64,000 nt of DNA from Cyclobacteriaceae bacterium (lineage in GTDB: Bacteria; Bacteroidota; Bacteroidia; Cytophagales; Cyclobacteriaceae). Under the pieces are notes generated by a model that was given only the letters and a program-made list of their open reading frames with translations, was not told the DNA's origin and searched no databases. Position 1 is the stretch's first letter; each line of letters starts with the position of its first letter. The stretch covers positions 1,054,001-1,118,000 of the forward strand of contig JABFRS010000001.1 of assembly GCA_013141055.1 (NCBI GenBank), read 5' to 3'. Shown here piece after piece: positions 28,123 to 37,813 of the stretch. Both the position numbers and the translations under genes were made by a program.

Positions 28123-28154
28123 TTTGTGACCTGACTTCAACTGCGCTATTTTTA
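28123..28154 (+). promoter_or_regulatory. Putative dnaE promoter
   Basis: TTTG (28123-28126), 20 bases, TATTTTTA (28147-28154), which matches TAnnTTTG except for the last base. The start codon of dnaE follows at 28179, so the leader would be short. Together with the sdhC promoter it fills the 173-bp divergent region. Confidence 0.5.
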
Positions 28155-28178
28155 CCGTTAACCACTACTTTTCTTTTC

Positions 28179-31100
28179 ATGTATTTAATCTTTGATACGG
28201 AAACTACCGGTGTTCCGCACAATAAGACCGCGCCTCTCACTGATCTCGACAATTGGCCGCGCGTTGTGCAGATTGCCTGGGAGTTGCACGACAATAAAGG
28301 CGGACTTCTTTCTCAGCATAATTATATAATCAAGCCTGTAGGATTCGACATTCCTTATAAGGCAGAGCAGATCCACGGCATCTCCACCAAGCGGGCGATG
28401 GAAGAAGGACACAATCTTGATGGCATCCTCGCTTTGTTTACAGAAGACATGGCGAAAGCCTCCGTACTGGTAGGTCATAATATTGAGTTTGATATCAATA
28501 TCCTTGGCGCTGAGCTGATCCGTCAAAAACTATCTACAGATAAATTACTGGAGGCCACCAAAATTGATACTGGAATTGTTTCCATTGAGTTTTGCCAGCT
28601 GACGGGCGGTCCGGGTGGCAGAATGAAGATGCCTCGCCTTACCGAATTGCACATTAAGCTTTTCGGTAAAGATTTTGGCGATGCTCACGATGCGTCGTAT
28701 GATGTGGCCGCTACAGCGAGATCCTTTTTCGGACTGATCAAACAAAAGGTTGTTAAGCCCTTCGACTCCACTCCTGTTGATGAGATAGAATATGAAGAGC
28801 CAAATCTGGAGGCCGGCAACAACAGCAAGCGAATTAAAAAGAAGAAGACTGACTATGGTGATGAGGGAAAAGGCGCAAAACTTACCGACAAGCCATTTTT
28901 CCATCTTCATTTACACTCACAATATTCTGTTCTTCAGGCTACGGCCAATGTAAAAGACATTATCGCGAAAGCGAAAGAGCAAGGCATGTCCGCCATAGCA
29001 ATGACGGATATTGGTAATCTGTTTGGCGCATTTAAGTTTGTGCACGAAGCTCTGAGCAATAACATCAAACCTATTGTAGGGTGTGAACTGTTTCTTGCAG
29101 ACGAGCGGAAGAAAACGAAATTCACAAAAGATAATCCTGACAAGCGCTACAGTCAGGTGCTGATCGCAAAAAATAAGGACGGTTATCATAACCTTTCAAA
29201 ACTCAGTTCATTGGGTTTCATGGAAGGCCTTTATGGAATTCATCCACGTATTGACAAGGCGCTGGTGGAAGAATATAAAATGGGACTGATTGCCACTACC
29301 GGAGGCCTCACAAGCGAAGTGTCGCATTTAATTCTTCATGTCGGAGAAAGACAGGCTGAAGAAGCATTTGCCTGGTGGCACAAAACCTTTGGAGAAGATT
29401 TCTACGTAGAGCTGAACCGTCATGGTATCCCGGAGGAAGATCACGTAAACCAAACACTGCTCCGCTTTTGCAAAAAGTATAAAGTAAAATATTTCGCAGC
29501 CAACGAAGTCTTTTACATGGAGAAAGAAGAGGCGAATGCGCACGATGTTCTTCTCTGTATTAAGGAAGGAGAATTTCAATCAACTCCAATTGGTGAAGGA
29601 CGCGGTAAGCGTTACGGACTCCCCAACAATGAGTATTACTTCAAGTCCCAGGAGGAGATGAAGAAGCTTTTCAGCGATATGCCTGAAGCCATTGATGTGC
29701 TTAGTGAAATTGCTGACAAGATTGAAAGCTATAAGCTGGAGCGTAAGGTGGCTCTTCCAAAATTTGATATACCGAAAGGATTTAAAACGGAAGATGATTA
29801 CTTAAAGCACCTTACCTATGAAGGTGCGAAAAAAAGATATCCAACATTAACAGACGAGACAAAGGAGCGAATCGAATTTGAACTTGAGACAATCAAGAAG
29901 ACTGGTTATCCCGGATACTTTCTTATCGTTCAGGATTTCACTTCAAAGGCGAGAGAGATGGGTGTCTCTGTCGGACCGGGCCGTGGATCGGCAGCCGGGT
30001 CAGTAGTTGCGTTCTGTACCGGAATCACCAACGTTGATCCAATTGCATACGATCTTCTGTTTGAACGTTTCCTGAATCCGGATCGTGTATCACTTCCCGA
30101 TATTGATATTGACTTTGATGACGAAGGACGCGATCGCGTATTGAATTATGTGATCGAAAAGTACGGACATCGTCAGGTTGCGCAGATCATTACATATGGT
30201 ACGATGGCAGCAAAGTCATCCATCCGTGATGCTGCCCGCGTGATGGAGCTTCCTTTAGCAGACGCCAATAACATGGCAAAGCTGATTCCTGAACGTCCAG
30301 GCACCACACTTTCAAAAGCTTTTGAGGAAGTTCATGAGCTGGAAGCGCTCCGCAAGGGAAGTGACAAGCGTGCAGAGGTATTAAAGCAGGCGATCATTAT
30401 TGAAGGTTCTCTACGCAATACCGGAACACATGCCTGCGGGGTGATCATTACGCCGGATGACATGACGAAGCTGATCCCTGTTTCGACAGCGAAAGATTCT
30501 TCCATGCTGGTCACCCAATTCGACAACAGCGTGGTAGAGAATGCAGGGATGCTGAAGATGGACTTTCTGGGTCTCACAACGCTGACCATTATCAAGACGG
30601 CGATCAAGAACATCAAGAAGAAAAGAAACATTGATGTTGACCTTGAGAATGTTCCTTTGACAGATCTCAAGACCTATCAGTTATATCAGCGTGGTGAAAC
30701 GATCGGAACCTTCCAGTTTGAAAGCGAAGGAATGCTCAATTATCTGCGCGCGCTGAAGCCAGATAAGTTTGAGGATCTCATTGCCATGAATGCATTGTAC
30801 CGCCCGGGTCCGATGGAATACATTCCCAACTTCATTGCGCGTAAGCATGGCCGTGAAGCGATCCGCTATGACTTGCCTGAGATGGAGGAGTATCTTAAGG
30901 ACACATACGGAATTACCGTCTACCAGGAGCAGGTGATGTTGCTGTCACAAAAGCTTGCCAATTTCTCAAAAGGCGACGCAGACGTTTTGCGTAAGGCGAT
31001 GGGAAAGAAGCAGAAGGACGTGCTGGATAAAATGAAGGACAAGTTCATCGAAGGTTGTAAAAAGAACAATCACGATGAACGCATTGCCGATAAGATCTGG

Positions 31101-32369
31101 AAAGACTGGGAAGCGTTCGCGCAATATGCCTTTAACAAATCTCACTCAACATGCTATTCACTGGTGGCGTATCATACAGCTTACCTGAAAGCAAACTATC
31201 CTGCCGAGTACATGGCGGCGGTATTAACACATTCACAAAGCAATCTTGAGAATGTCACATTCTTTATTGAAGAGTGCCGCAAGATGGGAATAGAAGTGCT
31301 GGGACCACATGTAAACGAATCAGGAGTATTCTTTGAGGTGAACAAGCAGGGAGCAATCCGTTTTGGATTGGGGGCGATCAAAGGTGCGGGTGATGCGGCA
31401 GTAGAATCGATCATTACAGAGCGCGATGCTCAGGGCACCTATAAAGACATTTTTGATTTTGCGAAACGGTTGAGTCAGCGATCTGTTAACAAAAAGACTT
31501 TTGAAAGCCTGGCCTTGTCGGGTGCGTTTGATTGCTTCCCGGAGCATCATCGACGCCAGTATGTTTTTGCAAAGGATGGCGATATCAATCTTACTGAAAA
31601 AGCTACCCGTTATTCAGCGAAGCTTCAACAGGAAACAATGAGCTCGCAGGTGAGCATGTTCGGTGGTTCTTCCGGCACGGAAGTTCCAAGACCTAAAGTA
31701 GATGCTGTAGAGCCATTCAGTGAAATTGAAAAACTTCACTTTGAAAAGGAAGTCGTAGGGGTTTATATCTCAGGACACCCGCTTGATAATTTCAAGTTTG
31801 AAATGGATACGTTCTGTTCAGCACAGGTCACGATGCTCAACAACATTGAAGGTTCGGAAGGAAAAGAATTTAAGCTTGGTGGTATTGTGTCAACGGTAGA
31901 GCACAAGATGACAAAGACAGGCAGGCCTTTCGGGAAGCTTGCGATGGAAGACTATTCCGGTAAATATGAATTCGTGCTCTGGAGCGATGACTATCTTAAA
32001 TTCAAATCATTCCTGATGCCAGGACTGTTCCTTTTTGTTGAGGGTAATGTGTTGAGAAAAAGCTGGGGCGAGCAAAATCTTGAATTCAAAATAAGGAATA
32101 TTGAATTGCTGAATGAGATTGGAGTAAAGCGTGCGAAAGGACTTCAACTGAAGATCAGCACCAGCGCATTAAATCCTGAACTGGTAAAGCAGATCGAAAC
32201 AGTCTGCCAGGAGTATAATGGAAACACACCATTTTATCTCAAGCTGAGGGATGAAAAAGAGAACATCAGTCTGGAGCTTTTATCCAGGAAGTTCAGAGTA
32301 CGGGCGGTGAATGACATGGTGAAGAAGATGAAGAAAATTCCCGAGGTTGAGGTAGAGGTGGTCTATTGA
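28179..32369 (+). CDS. dnaE: DNA polymerase III alpha subunit with fused N-terminal DEDDh exonuclease
   Basis: Replicative polymerase of 1396 residues, about 200 longer than ordinary DnaE. Residues 1-190 are an epsilon-like proofreading exonuclease with D6 and E8 (FDTETTG), D105 (HNIEFD), H170 and D175 (AHDASYD). A Lys-rich linker (215-235) leads to a PHP domain (HLHLHSQYS at 242-250), then the polymerase core with GPGRGSAAGS near 599 and the metal-binding PDIDIDFDDEGRD (D641, D643), the HhH region, and an OB domain near 1220-1310. The PHP motif normally reading TDHGN is AMTDIGN here (I278), which suggests a weakened PHP metal site. Divergent from sdhC; trxA follows. Confidence 0.97.
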   Translation: MYLIFDTETTGVPHNKTAPLTDLDNWPRVVQIAWELHDNKGGLLSQHNYIIKPVGFDIPYKAEQIHGISTKRAMEEGHNLDGILALFTEDMAKASVLVGHNIEFDINILGAELIRQKLSTDKLLEATKIDTGIVSIEFCQLTGGPGGRMKMPRLTELHIKLFGKDFGDAHDASYDVAATARSFFGLIKQKVVKPFDSTPVDEIEYEEPNLEAGNNSKRIKKKKTDYGDEGKGAKLTDKPFFHLHLHSQYSVLQATANVKDIIAKAKEQGMSAIAMTDIGNLFGAFKFVHEALSNNIKPIVGCELFLADERKKTKFTKDNPDKRYSQVLIAKNKDGYHNLSKLSSLGFMEGLYGIHPRIDKALVEEYKMGLIATTGGLTSEVSHLILHVGERQAEEAFAWWHKTFGEDFYVELNRHGIPEEDHVNQTLLRFCKKYKVKYFAANEVFYMEKEEANAHDVLLCIKEGEFQSTPIGEGRGKRYGLPNNEYYFKSQEEMKKLFSDMPEAIDVLSEIADKIESYKLERKVALPKFDIPKGFKTEDDYLKHLTYEGAKKRYPTLTDETKERIEFELETIKKTGYPGYFLIVQDFTSKAREMGVSVGPGRGSAAGSVVAFCTGITNVDPIAYDLLFERFLNPDRVSLPDIDIDFDDEGRDRVLNYVIEKYGHRQVAQIITYGTMAAKSSIRDAARVMELPLADANNMAKLIPERPGTTLSKAFEEVHELEALRKGSDKRAEVLKQAIIIEGSLRNTGTHACGVIITPDDMTKLIPVSTAKDSSMLVTQFDNSVVENAGMLKMDFLGLTTLTIIKTAIKNIKKKRNIDVDLENVPLTDLKTYQLYQRGETIGTFQFESEGMLNYLRALKPDKFEDLIAMNALYRPGPMEYIPNFIARKHGREAIRYDLPEMEEYLKDTYGITVYQEQVMLLSQKLANFSKGDADVLRKAMGKKQKDVLDKMKDKFIEGCKKNNHDERIADKIWKDWEAFAQYAFNKSHSTCYSLVAYHTAYLKANYPAEYMAAVLTHSQSNLENVTFFIEECRKMGIEVLGPHVNESGVFFEVNKQGAIRFGLGAIKGAGDAAVESIITERDAQGTYKDIFDFAKRLSQRSVNKKTFESLALSGAFDCFPEHHRRQYVFAKDGDINLTEKATRYSAKLQQETMSSQVSMFGGSSGTEVPRPKVDAVEPFSEIEKLHFEKEVVGVYISGHPLDNFKFEMDTFCSAQVTMLNNIEGSEGKEFKLGGIVSTVEHKMTKTGRPFGKLAMEDYSGKYEFVLWSDDYLKFKSFLMPGLFLFVEGNVLRKSWGEQNLEFKIRNIELLNEIGVKRAKGLQLKISTSALNPELVKQIETVCQEYNGNTPFYLKLRDEKENISLELLSRKFRVRAVNDMVKKMKKIPEVEVEVVY

Positions 32370-32452
32370 TTTGAAACTGACCATTGAAAAGTAAGCTGTA
32401 CGACAAAACCCGACACAATAAACTCTGGATCCAAAAGCGATTAATAATTGTC

Positions 32453-32482
32453 TTGCACCCTGAACTTAGGTGTTTATCTTCG
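32453..32482 (+). promoter_or_regulatory. Putative trxA promoter
   Basis: TTG (32453-32455), 19 bases, TATCTTCG (32475-32482), one mismatch from TAnnTTTG. The predicted start is near 32489, 40 bases before the ATG. The leader ends in an A-rich stretch of the kind Bacteroidota use instead of a strong Shine-Dalgarno. Confidence 0.5.
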
Positions 32483-32528
32483 TGTTAAATATCCAGAAGC
32501 AAATAAAACGTCAAAAAACATAAATAAA

Positions 32529-32849
32529 ATGGGAAAAGCACTTGTATTAACGGATGCCACATTTGATGAGGCAATCAAGGGAGACAAACCTGTATTAGTC
32601 GATTTCTGGGCAGAATGGTGTGGACCTTGTAAAATGATCGGACCTGCGGTAGAAGAACTTGCAGGTGATTATGAAGGCAAGGCTATTATCGGAAAGCTCA
32701 ATGTTGATGAAAATCCGGAAGTCACGGCACGCTTTGGTGTTCGTTCCATCCCAACGTTGCTCGTTTTCAAAAACGGTCAGATCGTTGATAAACAAGTTGG
32801 CGCTGTGCCTAAGTCAGTATTAGCATCAAAGATTGCAGCTCAGGTCTAA
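32529..32849 (+). CDS. trxA: Thioredoxin
   Basis: Classic thioredoxin of 106 residues ([18 protein letters not shown] start). The frame is open 27 codons upstream, but that part overlaps the promoter, so I use ATG 32529. The redox motif is [11 protein letters not shown], the cis-proline region is [14 protein letters not shown], and the fold is complete. It is a cytoplasmic dithiol reductant for ribonucleotide reductase, peroxidases and other partners. It lies 159 bp after dnaE with its own promoter and a strong terminator. Confidence 0.97.
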   Translation: MGKALVLTDATFDEAIKGDKPVLVDFWAEWCGPCKMIGPAVEELAGDYEGKAIIGKLNVDENPEVTARFGVRSIPTLLVFKNGQIVDKQVGAVPKSVLASKIAAQV

Positions 32850-32867
32850 GGACTCTTTATATAAATT

Positions 32868-32903
32868 AAAGCCTTCCCGATTCACATCAGGAAGGCTTTT
32901 TTT
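32868..32903 (+). terminator. Terminator of trxA
   Basis: AAAGCCTTCC, a 12-base loop, GGAAGGCTTT and a T run. It follows the trxA stop by 18 bp. The A-rich left flank could also serve the minus-strand gene ending at 32914. Confidence 0.9.
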
Positions 32904-32913
32904 ATTAAGCTGA

Positions 32914-33399
32914 TTACAGTTCAATCTTTTTCATTCGCTCTACCATCTCAAACACAGCAGGACATACCATTGTGTTTTTACTGGTGAGCTCCATGATCTG
33001 CACCACCTTCTTGCGATCTGTATGCGGATACTCGCGGCAGGCTTTGGGGCGATCTTCATAAACCGAACAATAATTATCTGATCCCAGAAATGGGCAGGGA
33101 GATGAGATCAATACGTAATCCTTATCCTGATCAATCTTAAGATATTTTTCCACAAAGTCACCGGGCTTCATTCTCAACCCCTTTGCCAGGCGCTCAATAT
33201 CTGTCTGATAGAAGATAGGGCTTGTAGTCTTGCAGCAATTAGCACAGGTGAGGCAATCCATTTCTTCAAATACCTCCTCATGCTGCTGATGGAAAGCGTC
33301 GTCCACTTTGCGTGGATCCTTTTTTTTAAGGTTCAGCAGGAACTTCTTGTTCTCAGAGAATTTCTTCCGGGAAAGTTCAGGGAACCGATTCATGTCCAT
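32914..33399 (-). CDS. YkgJ family cysteine-cluster protein
   Basis: A 161-residue member of the YkgJ/FliB-like zinc- or iron-chelating family (CxxCxxCC type). Cysteines cluster in EMDCLTCANCCKTTSPIF and PCPFLGSDNYCSVYEDRPKACREYP, enough to hold one or two metal ions or an Fe-S cluster. No catalytic role is established for the family. An N-terminal basic stretch (SRKKFSENKKFLLNLKKKDPRK) precedes the cluster. Transcribed toward trxA; the two share the terminator region. Confidence 0.9.
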   Translation of the reverse strand: MDMNRFPELSRKKFSENKKFLLNLKKKDPRKVDDAFHQQHEEVFEEMDCLTCANCCKTTSPIFYQTDIERLAKGLRMKPGDFVEKYLKIDQDKDYVLISSPCPFLGSDNYCSVYEDRPKACREYPHTDRKKVVQIMELTSKNTMVCPAVFEMVERMKKIEL

Positions 33400-33417
33400 T
33401 CCGCAAAGGTAGAAAAT

Positions 33418-33450
33418 AAAAAAGCCGGACGATTAAGTCCGGCCTTTTTT
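33418..33450. terminator. Rho-independent terminator
   Basis: GCCGGAC, loop GATTAA, GTCCGGC flanked by A and T tracts on the two sides, so it works in both directions. It closes the minus-strand gene ending at 33467. Confidence 0.85.
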
Positions 33451-33466
33451 GAAAAGAGTTCTAAGG

Positions 33467-33970
33467 TTATCTGCCCGATACTATAAAATCCCTTTTTCTT
33501 GTCTTCATTGTTGTACTCCCTGAATTATCTAACCTTGCAAAGAAGGCTTCATTCAAAGCATGTACAATTTGTGTAATGTATTCCTTTCGTTCGCTGACGA
33601 TCACATTTTTTTCACCTTCGGCGGTAGTAATGCTGACAGCATATCTCTCTTTGGTTAACATGAGCCATACAGCCCCTATCAGAAGTAGGAATATACCAAT
33701 GCCCACTGCTACCTGATTTGCTGTTACCCAACGATCCATGATATACATGTTCGAAACCATATCGGATTGGATCAATCTTGCAGCTCCTGCAATTTCAAAG
33801 AGTACACCCAGCACGATCAGAGAGTAGCACACTACTCTGTCAGGAGGTAAAATAGAAAAGTTATGTTTCGTTATTCCGCTCAACGCATACCATTTCTTTT
33901 TTACCTGAAGCATGGAGCTGGTGACAGTTACGTCATGACCATCGGTATATAAAACATTTTCCGTTTTCAT
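33467..33970 (-). CDS. DUF6232-like membrane protein
   Basis: A 167-residue protein. The N-terminal part (VLYTDGHDVTVTSSMLQVKKKWYALSGITKH) is a short beta region, followed by two TM segments (about 46-66 and 87-108, VVCYSLIVLGVLFEIAGAA and VAVGIGIFLLLIGAVWLML) and a C-terminal strand-rich region with YAVSITTAEGEKNVIVSERK. This layout matches the DUF6232 family, which has no known role. The downstream hairpin at 33418-33450 ends its transcript. It lies 23 bp after the DUF4136-like lipoprotein gene, so the two probably form an operon. Confidence 0.75.
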   Translation of the reverse strand: MKTENVLYTDGHDVTVTSSMLQVKKKWYALSGITKHNFSILPPDRVVCYSLIVLGVLFEIAGAARLIQSDMVSNMYIMDRWVTANQVAVGIGIFLLLIGAVWLMLTKERYAVSITTAEGEKNVIVSERKEYITQIVHALNEAFFARLDNSGSTTMKTRKRDFIVSGR

Positions 33971-33993
33971 AGTGTATACGTTTAGTTGTTGTA

Positions 33994-34668
33994 TTACTTA
34001 TTATTAACCTTTGATACCGTCTTATTACCTGGCTTTACAATTTGCTTGCCAATAAGGCCATCATTCTCAAGCTTGTTGGCAATAATATTGGCTAATGTTT
34101 GAGAAAACCCACTGAGATTATCAGGGTTATACGTTTCTGATTCAGCAGACCATACGAGTTCTTCAGTGTCTGCATCATACAGGTTCGTTTCCATGTAATA
34201 GATCTTTTCTTCTGTATAGTAGTTTGGGCTATACATGGTAGGATACATGTAGTTATAATAACCCCAGAACCTGTTGTACATAGGAATGGGTGTATAACCG
34301 TACGTTCCCGGAACATACCTTGATTCAGTTTGTTTGTCTACCAATGAAACAGTGAGAATTGCATCTGCACCTTTCTTTCGGATGCTGTTGAGCATATCCT
34401 CTTTTGTGATGTCCTTTCCAAAGTTTGGAGGAAACACTTCAATACTTTTTGTTGCGGCAACGCCCTTGGAAGACAGAGCGGTACTCATCGAATTTTCAAT
34501 AGTCCTTTTCGCATCAATGCTCTGTGTCAGACCGGCTACCATAATCTTATTGTAAGACTTTGTAACACTTGGTGCTTTCCACGAACCCGTGATCTTGGAG
34601 CTTGGTGAGCAAGCACCCAGAATGACCAGGATTAAGATTGCGATAATACTATTGGTTATAGTTTTCAT
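33994..34668 (-). CDS. DUF4136-like lipoprotein
   Basis: A 224-residue lipoprotein. ATG 34668 gives the signal MKTITNSIIAILILVILGACSPSS with a lipobox Cys near residue 20. The mature protein begins ITGSWKAPSVTKSYNKIMVAGL, then DAKRTIENSMSTALSSKGVAA and a DAILTVSLVDKQTESRYVPG block, as in small Bacteroidota lipoproteins related to DUF4136. An unusual Tyr- and Pro-rich insert (YGYTPIPMYNRFWGYYNYMY) sits near residues 125-150. Probably outer-membrane anchored; function unknown. First gene of a two-gene unit with the DUF6232-like gene. Confidence 0.75.
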   Translation of the reverse strand: MKTITNSIIAILILVILGACSPSSKITGSWKAPSVTKSYNKIMVAGLTQSIDAKRTIENSMSTALSSKGVAATKSIEVFPPNFGKDITKEDMLNSIRKKGADAILTVSLVDKQTESRYVPGTYGYTPIPMYNRFWGYYNYMYPTMYSPNYYTEEKIYYMETNLYDADTEELVWSAESETYNPDNLSGFSQTLANIIANKLENDGLIGKQIVKPGNKTVSKVNNK

Positions 34669-34867
34669 GTGATCCACTTTTGGCGGTCACAGTAAGGAGT
34701 GAAAAATTATGCCAGAAATCAGAATGAAAAAGACGGCGACGAAGTATCAGTTTTTGCCGGTAAATGACCTCTCACGATATCATATACATGGAATTGTGGA
34801 GTTTTTTACACGACGAAAAGGACTGCCTGGAAAGTGAGAAAATAAATGGATAATCCAGGTAAAGAAA

Positions 34868-34987
34868 TCAGGAAGCTTTGCCTGAACCTGAGTCGTCCTT
34901 CTTATCGGAAGGAAACATCAACCTGAAAACAAGCCATAGAAACAAGATCACTAAAGACATTCCAAAGATGCCGGCGAAGATTTTCAT
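34868..34987 (-). CDS. Small single-TM protein downstream of addB
   Basis: A 39-residue reading frame I found on the minus strand: MKIFAGIFGMSLVILFLWLV, then FRLMFPSDKKDDSGSGKAS. One hydrophobic helix (about residues 3-22) is followed by a charged tail, so an inner-membrane micropeptide with N-out or N-in topology is plausible. It starts 9 bp after the addB stop codon, so it is in the same transcript. I do not recognise it. Its tight placement and protein-like composition argue that it is real. Confidence 0.55.
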   Translation of the reverse strand: MKIFAGIFGMSLVILFLWLVFRLMFPSDKKDDSGSGKAS

Positions 34988-34996
34988 AGATCAAAT

Positions 34997-37813
34997 TTAA
35001 TTCCTGTAACAGATATTTTTATAAGGACAATATTCACAGGTTGTAATATTTTGTGTCTGATCAAAAGGTTGTTCAGGATCATAAAGCTCTGCCAGTTTCT
35101 GATTGAGCAGAGGCTCAAACAGATTAAAATGGGTTTTGATATCCGGTATCCATCTTTTACCAACCATGTGACCGAAAACAAAATCCTTTGTAAAAAGACT
35201 TGCCCGATTCATTAACCCTGGAATAAGCTTCCCACTGGCTGATACCTTTTCTCTTTCGTAAAGCCAGCTATACAATATCGTTTGAAAGGCGGCTTTATTC
35301 CTTCGCCCTTTACTGCTGTCAAATAAACTTTCAATGCTATCGAAGTCAGGTTTGTCACCCCCTGTTTTATAATCGATCACCCGGACATTTCCTTCCTTCG
35401 AATCCACGCGGTCAATGGTACCGCCTATTTTAATCGTTACGTTACTATTTACAGTGTAGGTGGTTCCTACCGGCTTCTCAAGCAGGTCGATGGCAAAGGG
35501 AGCATAGATCTCATCAAACGATAGGATCTTACTCACGAATTCCCGCACGATCTGCTGGACTACTACCCTTTGACCTTCATAAACAACAGGCTTTGTCGGA
35601 TCCAAATGATAATGCTCAATAAAAGCTCGATCCGTCAATGCATCAATTCTGGAAGTAACATTTGAAAGATCTGCTTTCTCAATTCTACCGTTCTTGCGCT
35701 CATTCAGATCCTCATAGAACCAGAAGATTATTTTATGAAGCAGATTTCCAAAAACTCTTGCATCCAGATCTTCTTCTACCTCATCCGCTTCCTTCAAATG
35801 AGCGAGGTGCTTCAGATAAAATTTCAAACGACAATCCACATAATCATTGAGCGCAGAGGGAGACAATGGCTTCGGCTTTTCGCTATCAGAGCGATAGACA
35901 TCCAATAGAGCCATTACCTCAGGCGTCTTGTGAACCGTTACTGGTTTTGGCGTGCTTACCTGAATCGAATTATGAAGAATGAACTGCTTCATCGGAATTC
36001 CGGATTCATAAATAAGCTGCTGCACATAGCGGCTCATCTCTCCATCACCGAGAATGTCAGGCTCCGTATTATAATAAAGATCGATGTTGTCCGCGCGTTG
36101 CAGCAACCGGTAAAACAGGTATGCATAGATAGCATCCTGATGTTCATAGGTTGGCAAGCTGTACGCACGTCGGATGCTATGAGGGATATAAGATCCTTGC
36201 TTGGCAGAAGCCGGCAGCATTCCTTCATTCAGCGAAAGCACAAAAACATTTTCAAAGTCAAGGTTACGGGTTTCCAGCACACCCATTACCTGAATTCCTT
36301 TTAATGGCTCGCCTGTAAATGGGATCTTCTGGGAGAGCACTACTTGCCGGAACAACTTCTGATAACCTCGCCAGTCGGGATGATTGGTAGAATCATTCAA
36401 TACCTCCTGAAGACGTGCCAGGTGACGATGAAAGTGAAAAGCATACTCGCGATCAAAGCTTTGCTGGTCGGTAAAGGCTGATCCAAAACGTTCTACCGCA
36501 TATAATAGATAAGCAGATGCATCCTTTGACTCTACTACCTTAAAGATATCTGCCAGTATACCTTCTGCCTGAAGTTCGCTGACCGGGATGTACACCCTGT
36601 TCTTGTCAAGAATATCGTTTCGGAGACGGACAGAATTTTTTTCATCCATCGCAACCATATAAGTATGTCTCAAAATCGCGGTAACCTGTCGGTGACTGAA
36701 ATCATCTCCCCTTCTCTGAAGCTGCAGCTCTATGATAAGGTCCAGCAAATTATACAATGGAGTATTCCGTAAAGGATAACCCATCGTCACATTGATATTA
36801 TCGAGTGACGGTGGAAGAGAATGAAGAACAGGAAGCAGCATGGATTCATCCGGCAGAACGATCACAGTCTTTTCAGGATCAAGTCCTTTCAGGAGGCGTT
36901 CATCCAGCACCTGCCCCACGAGTTTTGATTGCCCGATGCGCTGCGGCACACCTGTGAGGTTAATATTCTTTTCCGACTTCAGAAATGAAGAAGCTTTGCC
37001 TTCAAATGTTTTTCCGAGAACAGGATGCTTCTGGTATTGTCTCATAAACTGACCCGCTTCCTGCTGACGATCGTTCAGATAGTAATCATCCAGATCCCAT
37101 TCAACCTGAGCACCGGCTTCAACAAAATGACTGATCATCATTTCTTCAGCCTTTGTCAATGCATTGAAGCCCGCAAATATTAACTGACCATTCTTATCCT
37201 GTTTGGCATTTATCTTTTCTATGCGGTCAATAACATCTCGGTGGATCATGCCCTCATATCCAAGTCCTTCCTTCCTCAACGCCTTGGTATATTTTGAATA
37301 GACATCAGGAAGCTTCTTCCAGACTTTCAGAAACTCCTCTTTGTTTACTGATGGTCTTTCATCAAAGCCTATCCAGAATTTTCTAAGGAACTCCTTTTGT
37401 TCGTCTGTCAGGTAATCAAAAGATTCATCCAGCTCTTTCAGCTGACTGAGGTCCTTGAAAAGCAGGGGCGCATCGATCAGATACTTATCTACCTCATCAA
37501 AATCTCTCAGCAGCATTTCTCCCCAGAAATAAAATCTGTCAAAAGGTTCTTCCCTTTTCATCACCGTTCCATAGATCTTATACAGCCTGAAGATCAATGA
37601 AAGTCTGTCGGGCTCTCTCAATTCAGAAAGGCCAGAAAAGAATTCTTCGATGCTTAATAGTTTCGGCGACCATGCTGGCTTTACGATGCTGTCTGCGAGA
37701 TATTTTCTAAAGAACAAAGCCGCGCGGCGATTTGGGAAAATCACTGTAACATCCTCCAGCTTTTTATGCTGTGCGATGATCTTCTCCGCTAATTCTTTAA
37801 GAAAAGGTTTCAT
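34997..37813 (-). CDS. addB: AddB-like helicase/nuclease subunit
   Basis: A 938-residue partner of AddA in double-strand-break end processing. The N-terminus VTVIFPNRRAALFFRKYLA is the AddB inactivated-helicase start. The C-terminal PD-(D/E)XK nuclease shows RVIDYKTGGDKPDFD and KAAFQTILYSWLYE. Four cysteines for an Fe-S cluster are present: one in DYVDCRLKFYLKHL (about residue 665), and C926, C929 and C935 in CEYCPYKNICYRN at the very C-terminus, a specific AddB mark. It begins right after the addA stop (TAAATG), so translation is coupled. Confidence 0.9.
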   Translation of the reverse strand: MKPFLKELAEKIIAQHKKLEDVTVIFPNRRAALFFRKYLADSIVKPAWSPKLLSIEEFFSGLSELREPDRLSLIFRLYKIYGTVMKREEPFDRFYFWGEMLLRDFDEVDKYLIDAPLLFKDLSQLKELDESFDYLTDEQKEFLRKFWIGFDERPSVNKEEFLKVWKKLPDVYSKYTKALRKEGLGYEGMIHRDVIDRIEKINAKQDKNGQLIFAGFNALTKAEEMMISHFVEAGAQVEWDLDDYYLNDRQQEAGQFMRQYQKHPVLGKTFEGKASSFLKSEKNINLTGVPQRIGQSKLVGQVLDERLLKGLDPEKTVIVLPDESMLLPVLHSLPPSLDNINVTMGYPLRNTPLYNLLDLIIELQLQRRGDDFSHRQVTAILRHTYMVAMDEKNSVRLRNDILDKNRVYIPVSELQAEGILADIFKVVESKDASAYLLYAVERFGSAFTDQQSFDREYAFHFHRHLARLQEVLNDSTNHPDWRGYQKLFRQVVLSQKIPFTGEPLKGIQVMGVLETRNLDFENVFVLSLNEGMLPASAKQGSYIPHSIRRAYSLPTYEHQDAIYAYLFYRLLQRADNIDLYYNTEPDILGDGEMSRYVQQLIYESGIPMKQFILHNSIQVSTPKPVTVHKTPEVMALLDVYRSDSEKPKPLSPSALNDYVDCRLKFYLKHLAHLKEADEVEEDLDARVFGNLLHKIIFWFYEDLNERKNGRIEKADLSNVTSRIDALTDRAFIEHYHLDPTKPVVYEGQRVVVQQIVREFVSKILSFDEIYAPFAIDLLEKPVGTTYTVNSNVTIKIGGTIDRVDSKEGNVRVIDYKTGGDKPDFDSIESLFDSSKGRRNKAAFQTILYSWLYEREKVSASGKLIPGLMNRASLFTKDFVFGHMVGKRWIPDIKTHFNLFEPLLNQKLAELYDPEQPFDQTQNITTCEYCPYKNICYRN

